Under the pieces are notes generated by a model. The model saw only the letters and a list, made by a program, of their open reading frames with translations. It made no database searches and was not told the DNA's origin. From Wolfiporia cocos (Eukaryota > Basidiomycota > Agaricomycetes > Polyporales > Phaeolaceae): 64,000 nucleotides of DNA. Shown one piece after another: positions 44,157 through 53,457 of this stretch; position 1 is the first letter of the stretch; every line of letters begins with the position of its first letter. The DNA lies in assembly GCA_029448655.1 (NCBI GenBank), contig JACCLO010000002.1:1302001-1366000 (forward strand), read 5' to 3'. Both the position numbers and the translations under genes were made by a program.

Positions 44157-47100
44157 TCATGCTGCCTCTGATGCTGCAACATACTCTGCCTTGGTGGATG
44201 ACAGTGCAATGATTGACTGTTTTCGTGACCGCCAACTGATTGCTCCTCCGAAAAACATGAAAGCAAAACCAGAGATGGAGTGACAATGTGGCAGGGAGGA
44301 CCAGTCAGCATCAGTGAAACCCACCAAACCAGAGTCAGAGTTTCCCAGGTTGAAGGTGAGTCGAAGGTCACGGGTCCCTTTGAGATAGCGAAGGACGCGT
44401 TTGGCCGCTTCCCAATGCACGGGAGCCGGGTCGCTCATGAAGCGAGCGAGCAAGGACACTGCAAAGGATATGTCGGGATGTGTACTGATGGCGGCATACA
44501 TGAGGCTACCAATGAGACGGGCATATGAGCGAGTTGCCATTTCGCTTCGGTCTTCTGGAGTGAGCTGGACATCAAAAAGGTCGACGTGGGGGTCCATCGG
44601 CACTGATAGCGTGTATGCGTTGGCCATCCAGAAGCGCTCGAGAAGGGTGTCGATGTACCCTGCCTGTGACATGGTGAGAGTCCTCACTCGTCGATCACGT
44701 TGAATCTCAAAGCCCAGAAGCCAGCAAACTTCGCCCAAGTCAACAATCTCGAACCGCGTGCCTAAGTCAGCCTTGAGACGTGCCATGAGCTGTGTGGAGC
44801 TTGTGACCAGTGTGCAGTCATCGGCGTGTATGACAATGATAATGACGTCGGGAGCAATGAACATGAAGAATACCCCATAGTCATGTTCACTCCTGGTGAG
44901 GCCGAGCTCATTGAACAACGTGCAGACTTTCTCGTACCACATGAGCCCAGCCTGCTTCAGCCCGTATAGTGCCTTCAGAAGACGCCAAACCCAATCTTCA
45001 CGTCCAGGCACTTCGAAGCCAGGGGGCTGGTGCATATAAATTGTCTCGTTGAGGTCACCATTCAGGTAGGCATTTTTGAAGTCGATTTGATGGATCTCCC
45101 AGTCATTCTTGGCAGCAAGGGCGAGGATGAGGCGGAGCGACTCTAGACGAGCAGTCGGGGCTGCAGTGTTCATGTAATCGACACCTTGAACCTGAGAGAA
45201 TCCTTGAGCGCAGAGGCGTGACTTGAACTTGGCAACGTTGTTGTTCTCATCGCGTTTCTTCCTCAGCACCCAGGTTGACCCAACTACGTTCACTCCCGGA
45301 GGCGGTGGCACGAGTTCATAGGTTCCCATGGACCCAATGCGTCCAAGTTCACACATGGAGTCCAGCCACTCCTCACACTCTTGGCCACTTAGAGCCTCAT
45401 GATGGGATGGTTCATCGCCCGGCATGGCAGCAAAGGCATACTCGTGGTCCTGGTTGTTTTCAGGCTCAATGGTGAGGTGTACTTGCTCGATGATTGAGGC
45501 AGGTACCTGCTGTGCTCCTCGTCCACCTGTACTGCCCAAGCCTGACTGTAGGTCTTTGACCCACTGAGATGGCTTTCGTGTGCGTGTTGCTTTTAGCTCA
45601 ACATGTGGAGTGGAGTCACGCTGCGTGAACTCAGGAGGAGGAGCAGGCGCTGTGTTGATTGTACTTGGTTCCTGAGGGTGCCAATGGGAGTGCTGATCAT
45701 TCATCAACTGCTCCCCCTCGAGCGGCACAGTGACCTCAACATCGTCAGGTTCAAAACGTACGTTGCGCTCTACACCAACCGTCCACCGGTCAGGCCAGTA
45801 AATCCGGTGGCCTTTGCTCTGTGAGTCATATCCGACCCAACGGCCATGCCGTGATTTCGCATCCAGCTTGGAGGCGGCAGCTATGTGCACCCAGACAGTG
45901 GCTCCAAAGCGAGGCAGCCCAGCAAGGTTCGGTTTCTCTCCCGTCGCTAGCTCATGCAGCATCGAGCCAGGTGTGTTGCTTGTTGTTGTGCAGTTGCGGA
46001 GCCAGACAGCATGAGCAATGGCCTCACTCCACAAGAATTTGGGAAGGCTAGCATCTATCAGCATGGCTCGAGCATGTTCGGCGAGGGTTCGGTTGAGACG
46101 TTCGGCCTTCCCATTCTGCTGCGGTGAGTCGTGGACGGTTAGCCGTCGTGAGGTCCCTCCCCCCTCGAGGTAAGCACTAAACTCGGTGCTTAGGTACTCG
46201 CCTCCCCGATCGCACTGTAGCTCCTTGATATTTTCCGCTCCGCGTTGCGTTTTTGCCCATGCCTGGTACACCTTATAGCGTGAGAGGGTGTCACTTTTAC
46301 ACTTCAATAGCTGAGCAATGGCCTCATCTGAGTGGTCGTCAAGGAAGAGGGTGTAGTACTCCTTTCCACCAAGTGTGGGAATGGGCACCTTTCCCCAGAC
46401 ATCCATGTGAACACGTTCACCGTACTTCGCTGCGTGGGGACTTGAGCGCACCTTTGGAAAGGGCTCGCAAGTCTGCTTTGCCCGGACACATGAATCGCAG
46501 AACACCTCTGTCTTGTCGGACAGTTCAACTCCAGAGACAATACCTGCTGCGACCATCTTTGCTAAGGCGGGGCTGTACGCATGCCCCATGTGTTGGTGAA
46601 GTTCATGAAGTGGCAGCACCGTTGTAGCGCTAAGAGTGGACTCGACAGCGCCGTCCTCCTCAACTGTGTAGTACAGCCCTTGGCGTGCTGGTATGTGCGA
46701 CAATGTCTGGCCACTCGGAGCGATGAGACGGCAACCATCCGGTTCAAAACGTACAGAGTAACCCGCCTTTGTGGCACGGCTGACAGAGATGAGCGAGTGG
46801 GGGATGTCCGGCGCATACAACACGTCTTGGAGCTTCATTTTGGCCTTGCTTCCTCTGTATTCCATTGGCAGCAGGATATCTCCTTCCCCCATCGCATAGA
46901 AATTCCATCCGTTGGCGGTTTTGATTGCCTTGGGGGGGATGGTGCGGAAATTCAGGAAGTCCATGCGACGAGGATGCAAGTGCCGTGTCGCACCCGAATC
47001 CCAGAGCCTGGTCAGGTTGCCTGTCTCTGAGCGAGAGGTATTGTCTCCGACTGGGGCAGTGGTCACCGCTTCGAATGCGAAAACTTCCCCGTCGGAGTCA

Positions 47101-48035
47101 GGTTCGGCAGCGGCGACCCGAGCGCTCTCATAGTCATGGCTCCTGGTCTTCAAGCGGCGCGCTCTACTCCTGGGGCCTTGCCCCTCCTTTCCTCCCCCTT
47201 TGCTCCAGCAATCTGGCTTGGAATGTCCAGGACGCCCACAGTTTGAACACTTAGTTGTCCCCACTGCAAGCAGGGCGGAGTCATCTGCTGAAGCTGCTGG
47301 GGCAAGTGCGAACTCATCGCGAGCAATTGCATAGATCTGCTCGATGAGCACTGTGGGAGACAGGCTCATGCTGGCTGCTGGAGAAGGTGCGGGGGGCATG
47401 CCGGCAGTCTCAGTTTGGGTTGAGGGTGTTGTGGAGGTGACAAGGTATGCGGAGGAGAGTATGGTGCATACAACTCCTCTGTATCTCAACGGCAGGCATT
47501 TGAGTATGAGGGCCTTATATCCTGCATCATCCAGGGAGCCTCCAGCCGTGGCATATTCAGCACGGAGTCGTTGCAGCTCGTTCAGTGTTGGCCTTGGGTC
47601 GTTTCCATCCTCCGTGCTGAGCGCATGCATATGGGTGAGGATGCTAACCTGTACGAACTCGCCCTGGTTGTCGTACTGTTTAACAACGATGTCCCAGGCA
47701 TCAGAGGCTTTGGATAAGGTGAGGATTCGAAGTTTTAATGTTTCAGGGATTGTCTGGAAAAGGAGGGATCGAATTGCTTTGTGTTTTGCGGTCCAAGTGT
47801 CGAGCACGTTGTCGTATTCCTCATCGTCTTCAGCATCTGCTCCCGGAGTTTCCGGGGGAACTGGTTCTCTGTCTCGACCTTCGAGAAACCGCAATAGGCC
47901 CTTGGCCGCCACCGTCGCCTCGAATTGGGCCTTGAACAGGATCCAATTTGATCCGTCCTCATGAAGTTTTGGGAGGCGGCTGACGGGCGACTCGTTTGAG
48001 CCGAGCGTGAGTTCGAAGTTATCGGCAGGGCTCAT
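44157..48035 (-). CDS. Copia gag-pol polyprotein (3' end cut by TGA codons)
   Basis: One 1292-codon frame from ATG 48035 (MSPADNFELTLGSNESPVSR). Domains in order: gag with zinc knuckle CSNCGRPGHSKPDC (about 260-275), aspartic protease LWDSGATRHLHP (about 340), integrase zinc-binding HQHMGH with CDSCVRAKQ, integrase core with LDDH, CDRGGEYLSTEF and NGKAERLNRTLAEH, then the reverse transcriptase VGSTWVLRKKRDENNNVAKF, RLILALAAKNDWEIHQIDFK and the catalytic IHADDCTLV (the usual V of HVDD is A; both aspartates remain), then RNase H up to IIALSSTKAEYVAASEAA. The order PR-IN-RT-RH defines copia. The frame stops at TGA 44157-44159 and homologous sequence continues to about 43863 with further TGA codons at 44013-44015, 43911-43913 and 43863-43865. 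The terminal part of RNase H is therefore lost, so the copy is probably inactive. Ordinary fungal transposon, no host function. Confidence 0.93.
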   Translation of the reverse strand: MSPADNFELTLGSNESPVSRLPKLHEDGSNWILFKAQFEATVAAKGLLRFLEGRDREPVPPETPGADAEDDEEYDNVLDTWTAKHKAIRSLLFQTIPETLKLRILTLSKASDAWDIVVKQYDNQGEFVQVSILTHMHALSTEDGNDPRPTLNELQRLRAEYATAGGSLDDAGYKALILKCLPLRYRGVVCTILSSAYLVTSTTPSTQTETAGMPPAPSPAASMSLSPTVLIEQIYAIARDEFALAPAASADDSALLAVGTTKCSNCGRPGHSKPDCWSKGGGKEGQGPRSRARRLKTRSHDYESARVAAAEPDSDGEVFAFEAVTTAPVGDNTSRSETGNLTRLWDSGATRHLHPRRMDFLNFRTIPPKAIKTANGWNFYAMGEGDILLPMEYRGSKAKMKLQDVLYAPDIPHSLISVSRATKAGYSVRFEPDGCRLIAPSGQTLSHIPARQGLYYTVEEDGAVESTLSATTVLPLHELHQHMGHAYSPALAKMVAAGIVSGVELSDKTEVFCDSCVRAKQTCEPFPKVRSSPHAAKYGERVHMDVWGKVPIPTLGGKEYYTLFLDDHSDEAIAQLLKCKSDTLSRYKVYQAWAKTQRGAENIKELQCDRGGEYLSTEFSAYLEGGGTSRRLTVHDSPQQNGKAERLNRTLAEHARAMLIDASLPKFLWSEAIAHAVWLRNCTTTSNTPGSMLHELATGEKPNLAGLPRFGATVWVHIAAASKLDAKSRHGRWVGYDSQSKGHRIYWPDRWTVGVERNVRFEPDDVEVTVPLEGEQLMNDQHSHWHPQEPSTINTAPAPPPEFTQRDSTPHVELKATRTRKPSQWVKDLQSGLGSTGGRGAQQVPASIIEQVHLTIEPENNQDHEYAFAAMPGDEPSHHEALSGQECEEWLDSMCELGRIGSMGTYELVPPPPGVNVVGSTWVLRKKRDENNNVAKFKSRLCAQGFSQVQGVDYMNTAAPTARLESLRLILALAAKNDWEIHQIDFKNAYLNGDLNETIYMHQPPGFEVPGREDWVWRLLKALYGLKQAGLMWYEKVCTLFNELGLTRSEHDYGVFFMFIAPDVIIIVIHADDCTLVTSSTQLMARLKADLGTRFEIVDLGEVCWLLGFEIQRDRRVRTLTMSQAGYIDTLLERFWMANAYTLSVPMDPHVDLFDVQLTPEDRSEMATRSYARLIGSLMYAAISTHPDISFAVSLLARFMSDPAPVHWEAAKRVLRYLKGTRDLRLTFNLGNSDSGLVGFTDADWSSLPHCHSISGFAFMFFGGAISWRSRKQSIIALSSTKAEYVAASEAA

Positions 48036-48039
48036 AACC
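48025..48039 (-). other. Primer-binding site matching an internal part of tRNA-iMet
   Basis: The plus strand reads GCAGGGCTCATAACC immediately next to the 5' LTR. This is the anticodon stem-loop sequence of initiator tRNA-Met as known from yeast, with anticodon CAT, not a tRNA 3' end. Priming by a 5' half of tRNA-iMet is established for Drosophila copia and yeast Ty5. The gag-pol start codon (48033-48035) lies inside the site. Confidence 0.8.
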
Positions 48040-48397
48040 TATTAATAAGGTGATTCTGAGCAGACTGATGGGCTGTAGGAGAGAGTAATATATTGTCTTC
48101 AGCGCAACCGTAAGGGAGCGAACTCGTATATGTACCTGTAAGAGAGAGTAATATATCTACGGTACATTAGTGGTTGTATGGTACGAATGTTGACAGGGGG
48201 AACTCACTGTCTTCAGCACGACCGTAAGGGAGCGAACTGAAGTCAGCATACACCACCAGAGCGAGTACTAGATCAGATGGAAAACTGGAACTGTAAAGTA
48301 ACCAAACAGGGAACAAACAAGATCGGTGATCGCGCCATCAGCGCATCACCATGTGTGCGTAAGTGCCCCATTCTGTGGCAGAGCTTGTGTGTCAACA
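48040..48397 (-). repeat. Copia 5' LTR
   Basis: 358 bp, the partner of 43498-43855. The promoter for the minus-strand polyprotein should lie here. Direct GTAAGAGAGAGTAATATAT-type repeats occur twice inside each LTR. Confidence 0.92.
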
Positions 48398-48402
48398 GTC
48401 CC

Positions 48403-48834
48403 TTCTGTCAGTAGCCGGCTCTACTAACATGAATAAAATCAAACTTTTGTTGGCACTGCACTGTGTGTATTACGTAATATATTTTAAGAGCTGCATTTTT
48501 GGAGCTGGTACCCTAGAGCGGTGCTCCTGCCATGCCGCTGCCAAGGGGACCACTATTGTGCGGTCCTCGCAATAGCACGGGCCTCAGGTGAGGTCCTCAC
48601 AATAGCGAAGGGCCTCAGGCGAAGTCCTTGCAATAGCATGGGCCTCAGGTGAGGTCCTTGCAAGAACGCATCCCTTGGGCACTTGCTATTGTGCGGACCT
48701 GCTACTATAAGGGGGTTATACATGACTATACCTGTCCAGCTACAGTTACAGGACCTGCTAGGTATATCTACGTAGATACGAGTAGATCTACAGTCTCGCA
48801 CTTCGCTGATGCTCATGTCAGTCTTTATCACTAC
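48403..48834 (+). repeat. Right part of repeat R2 with minisatellite B
   Basis: It continues the R2 repeat after the copia insertion. At about 48567-48660 three units of 30-31 bp (CAATAGCACGGGCCTCAGGT with GAGGTCCTC) form an array. The unit and its right flank recur inverted at about 58570-58815, and a shorter piece is at about 61975-62035. Confidence 0.7.
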
Positions 48835-49560
48835 AGTTATGTCACGGATAAATAAAGTCGTGCAGCCTTCTCCCTTGGTCTATTGACCCCCATACTTGCG
48901 CTTTAGGTGTATTGCAAGAGGCGCTACTGCCTCCCAAAAGTTAGCGAGTCACGTGACCTCAATTCAGTAGGTCACGTGATCCACTAACTTCTCAGATTAG
49001 ATAGCGGCACCAGGTACCATCACAGGCGCGTTGTCAGGTGACCCTATCTCTCCAATCTAAGCCTAGACGTTACTAGGCACCATAACTACATCATTAGTGA
49101 CCTCATAAGTCTGGACTCAACCTGGCTGGTCATTACTGACATCATAATGACCTCATATGTCTATTCCTACATAGATAAGGTCATTACCATACCAACTGCG
49201 CTATCTTTAGGGTAGCACCACATTATGACGCCTTATGGCACCACTGGGCTTATTCAGCCTACCATGCACAGACCACCTTAGTTTAGGGCGGTCTTACCTA
49301 TGATTAGTGTACATGCTATCTCATGTATATATAGCAAGGGTCTAGGACTTCGTGTCCTTAGACTCAACAATCTAAGCGTCCAACCATGGATGATAGGGGC
49401 GTGTCCCTATTCCGATCCTCCTCCTTTGCTGTATGAGACTATGCGCTGCAAGACCTTTCCAGTTGGATTGGTCCCTCTTAGATGACTAGGACTTGTATTC
49501 TACGCCGTCACTAGGACTTGCGCCCTTCTGCATTGGATGTCACAGGATTGTGACAAGTTA
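48835..49560 (+). mobile_element. Solo LTR, family L716, copy 1
   Basis: Element 48840-49555 (716 bp) with ends TGTCACGGAT and GGATTGTGACA and target duplication AGTTA on both sides (48835-48839, 49556-49560). A TATATATAGC stretch near 49326 may be its promoter. It keeps two CACGTG sites near 48952 and 48974. Orientation is assigned by convention. No internal region is present, so it derives from LTR-LTR recombination. Confidence 0.88.
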
Positions 49561-49797
49561 TCAGTCGCAGCACAAGATGACAACGCATCTAGGATTTGCC
49601 AAATGTCTTGTATTGTTGGCGAGAAACATGAAGGCTTGACTTCGCAACCACCACCAGAACTTGAGCACTGCAGTCGTACCAAACATTTGATCAATGTAAG
49701 CAACCGAGTGACAAAACTTGTTATCAGAACCACTCACAGCATAAAATTCAGCAAGAAGCTGGCCTCGTAAAGTAACTTAGAATTGTCTACCCAAGGA
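49561..49797. other. Unassigned repeat-zone DNA
   Basis: 237 bp between the solo LTR and element T2. Nothing recognised. Confidence 0.3.
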
Positions 49798-49934
49798 CTT
49801 AAGTGAGGGACTTCAGTGCCGGAGATGCATCTTTAGAGACACCGCAGATGCATCTGGGGCTCTCTAAGCAATCTTAATGCCCAAGCGTGCTGCATAGATG
49901 CATCTGAATAAAATAAGATGCATCTGCGCAAGAA

Positions 49935-50012
49935 ATACCTGTGCAGGGTTCGAACACTTGACCTGGGATCAGCGAAGTCGCAACATGTACCACTTCACCA
50001 AATGGTCTTGGT
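49935..50012 (-). other. tRNA-like module, left arm of T2
   Basis: Minus strand: box A-like TTGGTGAAGTGGTA and box B-like GTTCGAACCC. It faces outward to the left end. Anticodon and acceptor pairing cannot be assigned. Confidence 0.5.
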
Positions 50013-50071
50013 ATCGAGTCACATACTTGTTAATATGATCCATTGGTTGTCCTTTCATCACCATAGCTGTT

Positions 50072-50538
50072 TATGACACAGACTCACTCTGGGTCTACGG
50101 CCTATTGAGGCGATACCAGCACCGCGGACTAGCACGGGGTATGGTCCAAGCTGATGTCGCGTACGATACTACCAGCGAGGGGAACCACAGACTAGCACTG
50201 GGATATAGGGCAGAGGCTCTCGAACGTTGGTCGTCCTAGGAGGCACGCAGAGGAGAGGTTGAGTAAGAGGGACACGCCCCAACGCTACAATAACTGTTCT
50301 GAGGACTAATCCTCAGAACGCTACAGACTATATACATGATGTGACAACACTTGTGCTACGCCTACCCTAAAGGAGGCCTTACCGCCGACATCAGTAGATA
50401 AGATAGCCCATGTGTACATGTACAATCTATAAGTCAGGTGACCATAGGGGAGATCATGTGATAAGGAGACGTAGATACGTGAGTTCGACCCCGGCGTATG
50501 GCAATAATAAGGGTCACGTGGAAAACCGTGACACTGTT
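50072..50538 (+). mobile_element. Solo LTR, family L420, copy A (inside T2)
   Basis: Begins TGACACAG at 50074 and ends CGTGACA at 50533, with CTGTT at 50067-50071 and 50534-50538; two bases TA lie between the left duplication and TG. The hairpin stem GTTCTGAGG/CCTCAGAAC is at 50296-50319. A GAGTTCGACCCCGG stretch near 50480 resembles box B. Confidence 0.75.
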
Positions 50539-50767
50539 AATTGTCAAGTCACACCTTGGTGCAATGTTCCATATTGCCCTGTAGGTAATTTATGACAGCA
50601 TCCTTACCTCATTGCAGATACATATGGGTTGTGGGATAGATAAAGAGATGCATTCTGAGTTCAAGGAACACTTGAGCTTACTGACATATGAGCAGAATGT
50701 TAAATTTTCTTACAACCGTTATTATATCAGCTACTGACTATATATTTGCACAAGATCTTCCTTTCAC

Positions 50768-50850
50768 TAACCGCCTTAGCTGAGTGGTTTCAGTTGCTGT
50801 TTCGCTGAGGTCTCATGGTTCCTGGTTTGATTCCCGGCTTGTGATGCTTT
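50768..50850 (+). other. tRNA-like module, right arm of T2
   Basis: Box A and box B are both recognisable and the T-arm CCTGG/CCCGG pairs. The distance between boxes resembles a tRNA with a long variable arm. It faces the right end. Confidence 0.5.
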
Positions 50851-50955
50851 ATTTTGGTACTAACGGGCGCCTAATTTCGATGACTTAGAGTGCCCCAGAT
50901 GCATCTGCGGTGTCTCTAAAGATGCATCTGTGGCACTGAAACTCTACCTTAAGTA

Positions 50956-51889
50956 CCATGTTGGAGGTGAAGACAACATCTTGCAAGCGATGAGACATGT
51001 GTGTTTGTAAATGCTTTGTATATATTTTGTTGTGGCGATACTAGCTCTTGCACGGGCTGTAGCCAATAATACCATTATACTCAAAGATTGTCTTGCAGAT
51101 GAGACCATATCCGGTCTTCATAATATTCTGTGAGATGCACCCAAAACTCAAACTGCAAGGCAACAGAAGTCAGCAAGCAGTGAATGTTCAGCTGTAAACT
51201 ACACTGTAGCTGTCACAAGCTGATTTCTTTTGCCTAGCCAGCGACTAGTGACTAGAGCCTAAACCCTTATCTTATCTAAGCGCGTGCCTATGCAGTCACG
51301 TGCAAAGACCCCGATCACCCTATCACGTGTTGCCAAACCCCCGGGCACCCTGTGCCGTGTACTTACACCCATTATAGGGTTACCTACATTATAACGGACT
51401 AGCAGCTTACATAATAACTATACAGCAGCCAAACATGTACAAACAATAGAATAGCATATATACTGGCCGGCGAGCAGGGTAGCACCCCAGACTTGTCTTG
51501 GCCTTATACGCCTTGAGTAGCCTCAGATCAGGAATATGCTTTCATGTGAGTAATATTCCCCTGAGTAGTTGCTTGAAGTGTTGCTTGTGTCAGTAGCAAT
51601 GGCATACTGCACTTGTTTTGGATTGACTTGAAACTGTATTGTGCTCATGAAAATCACTGAGGATTACCTATGGTGCTGGCACCCTAGTCACCACCACTTT
51701 TGTACAGTGGCCAAATCCTCGGGGAAACTTCACGTTAACCCTAAAGCAAGGTTTAGATAAGCGCTAGGATCATACAGTGCCGATGTACAGGACCAGGGAT
51801 GCAAATTTGAATGCTTGTAGTGATGTAAATATGGCGCTGGCCCAATGTATTTACACTATGGTGCCAGTGGCCTAGAGACCACCACCATC
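50956..51889. other. Unassigned repeat-zone DNA
   Basis: About 930 bp without gene or clear element boundaries. Nothing recognised apart from ATGGTGCTGG/ATGGTGCCAG-type similar stretches near 51671 and 51858. Confidence 0.3.
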
Positions 51890-52313
51890 GGCAAAACACG
51901 AACTCTCATATCTAGTCCGCTAACTATTGCAAATGGCAGCTCAGTAGATATATGTAGATACGAGCAGATACTATGTGTGGGGTACTTGCAGGATCAATGA
52001 GAACCAAAATACTATTTACAGGATCAATGGGGACTGACATATTAGTTGCAGGATCAAAGAGGACTGAAATAATATTTGCAGGACCAAAGAGGACGGATCT
52101 ATTATTTGCAGGATTAATAAAGACAGGAATATCAATTGCAGGATCAACACAGATAGAGATATCAATAACCAGAATGCATCCATGTGCAGATCTGGAGTGG
52201 CATCTGGGCATGATGTGGCTCCCATCCAGTTTAGTAAGTCCCTTACTTGATTGGGCAACACCTTTCATCATACTTTGTAGTCTGTCATATTTTCAGTCAG
52301 CTCTTGAATCTTG
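51890..52313 (+). repeat. Dispersed repeat R1, copy 2, left part
   Basis: Matches 40740-41221 with many transitions. Contains six units of minisatellite A at 51991-52170. The repeat is interrupted at 52313 by the 5.1-kb LTR element and resumes at 57403. Confidence 0.8.
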
Positions 52314-52492
52314 TGTTGACAAATGGTGGCCAAAGTCCGGCCAGCCATGTCAATTATTGACTACCACTCAGGATTTAGGTACAAATGAGTGAAGGTACGC
52401 TACACCAGTACATTCCCCTTTTATTCCATCGCTAACATCAGGGCAGGTGGCGCAGCTTGCTTAACTGTGCACCTCCGGCTATTCCACCAACA
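52314..52492 (-). repeat. 179-bp terminal repeat (left) of the 5.1-kb element
   Basis: Starts TGTTGACAAATGG and ends CCACCAACA. Most differences from the right copy are transitions, several at CpG (CACGTC versus CATGTC, TACGC versus TATGC). Confidence 0.85.
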
Positions 52493-52910
52493 CGCCCCCT
52501 CGAGCTAGCCACCCTGCATGCCCTCCCGCTCCGGTGTCCATGCGCACTGCTTCCCAACGCCCTATTCTGCACTCCACCCACACGCTCTGCCCACGATTCC
52601 GCCCTGCTGCCCGGCTCACGTTGCCATACCCCCTGCGCGTTTTGCCGCCCAACCCGGCCTGGTCGCGCCACCGCCTCGCCTTGGCCACCATGCGATCTCG
52701 CTGCCTGACCTGCAGCCCAGCTCGCAGCATGCCCCCACCTCAGCTCCTGTGTCCCTGCACTCCATGCCTATCCAGCCCCATGCTTTGCACATGCTCTTGT
52801 GCACCGTCGGAATCGCCTGACCCAGCCTCGCCTGAGGACCCCTTGAGGTGAGTCCCAGTCCTCCCGCATGGCTCGCACTCACGTCTCCACCCAGGCTGGG
52901 ATAGCCTGCC
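52493..52910 (+). other. GC-rich core of the 5.1-kb element
   Basis: A proline/histidine/serine-rich frame (52518-52820, MPSRSGVHAHCFPTPYS...) and its antisense are open, but nothing like gag is recognised. The high C content contrasts with the AT-rich surroundings. Confidence 0.35.
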
Positions 52911-53323
52911 TGACACAGAACGCCATGGGCGTACTGTCATCTAGAAGCCTTGTCGCATATAGCAGAAGGGCCCCCCAGACTAGCATGCATAACTCATAGA
53001 GTAGAGAGGGGACTTGCCCCAACGTCGAGATTAACAGTTCTGGGGAGTAAGCCCCAGAACGTCGCAGCTTAAGTACATGAGAGTGCATCAGCTATCTACT
53101 AGAGACCCGCCCTAAAGGCAGGGTCTGTGCGTGTGCCGATTGCTATCTAGTCATGTGCTACTTAGGTAAGCTACAACCATGTGGCCATATCATGCAGGGG
53201 GGGGCGACCATACCGCTGTGCTACACTGTACAAGTCAATTCTATGACACGTGATGTATGTACTCTAAGTCCCTTGGTTTGAGACAGGGGGGGGTACCTAT
53301 TTCTGAGATTCTGTGACACTGCC
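52906..53323 (+). mobile_element. Solo LTR, family L420, copy B
   Basis: Element 52911-53318 (408 bp), TGACACAGAA to TTCTGTGACA, target duplication CTGCC on both sides. The hairpin GTTCTGGGG/CCCCAGAAC (53037-53060) differs from copy A by a paired A-T to G-C change. Confidence 0.85.
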
Positions 53324-53457
53324 TCCCTCCCTCTCCCATGCTGGTGCGACTCCCCTTGCCAGCGTCCCCTTGACCTCTGCCTCCTCCCCACCCATCCTGT
53401 CACACTGTTGCACTTTTGCATTGAATGGCCCGGTGGCAGAACCCCGGCTGTGGCAAT

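Larger units (their letters stand above)
43493..48402 (-). mobile_element. Near-complete Ty1/copia retrotransposon
   Basis: The element occupies 43498-48397 with target duplications GTCCC at 43493-43497 and 48398-48402. Two LTRs of exactly 358 bp flank a single gag-pol frame on the minus strand. LTR ends in element sense are TGTTGAC and CTTATTAATA. The purine tract (GGCTTGAGGGGGAG in sense, 43856-43869) lies directly inside the 3' LTR, and the primer site directly inside the 5' LTR. The site lies in repeat R2, whose unoccupied version GTAGTCCCTTCAGTCAG is at about 61808. Confidence 0.92.
49806..50947. mobile_element. Second foldback element with tRNA-like modules (element T2)
   Basis: The ends AGGGACTTCAGT (left) and, inverted, GTAGAGTTTCAGT (right) are the same two ends as in T1, in opposite orientation. 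The flanking 8-mers are CTTAAGTG (49798-49805) and CTTAAGTA (50948-50955), a duplication with one transition. Terminal inverted repeats of about 58 bp contain the palindrome AGATGCATCT; six copies occur in the subterminal regions. Inside are two outward tRNA-like modules: left, minus strand, box A 49988-50001 and box B 49946-49955; right, plus strand, box A TTAGCTGAGTGG (50776-50787) and box B GGTTTGATTCC (50824-50834). A solo LTR (50074-50533) sits inside, so the original element was about 680 bp, close to T1. No transposase seen. Confidence 0.78.

Noticed and set aside
52518..52820. Gag-like protein of the 5.1-kb element
   Set aside because: Pro/His-rich frame without zinc knuckle or capsid motif; several overlapping frames are equally open.
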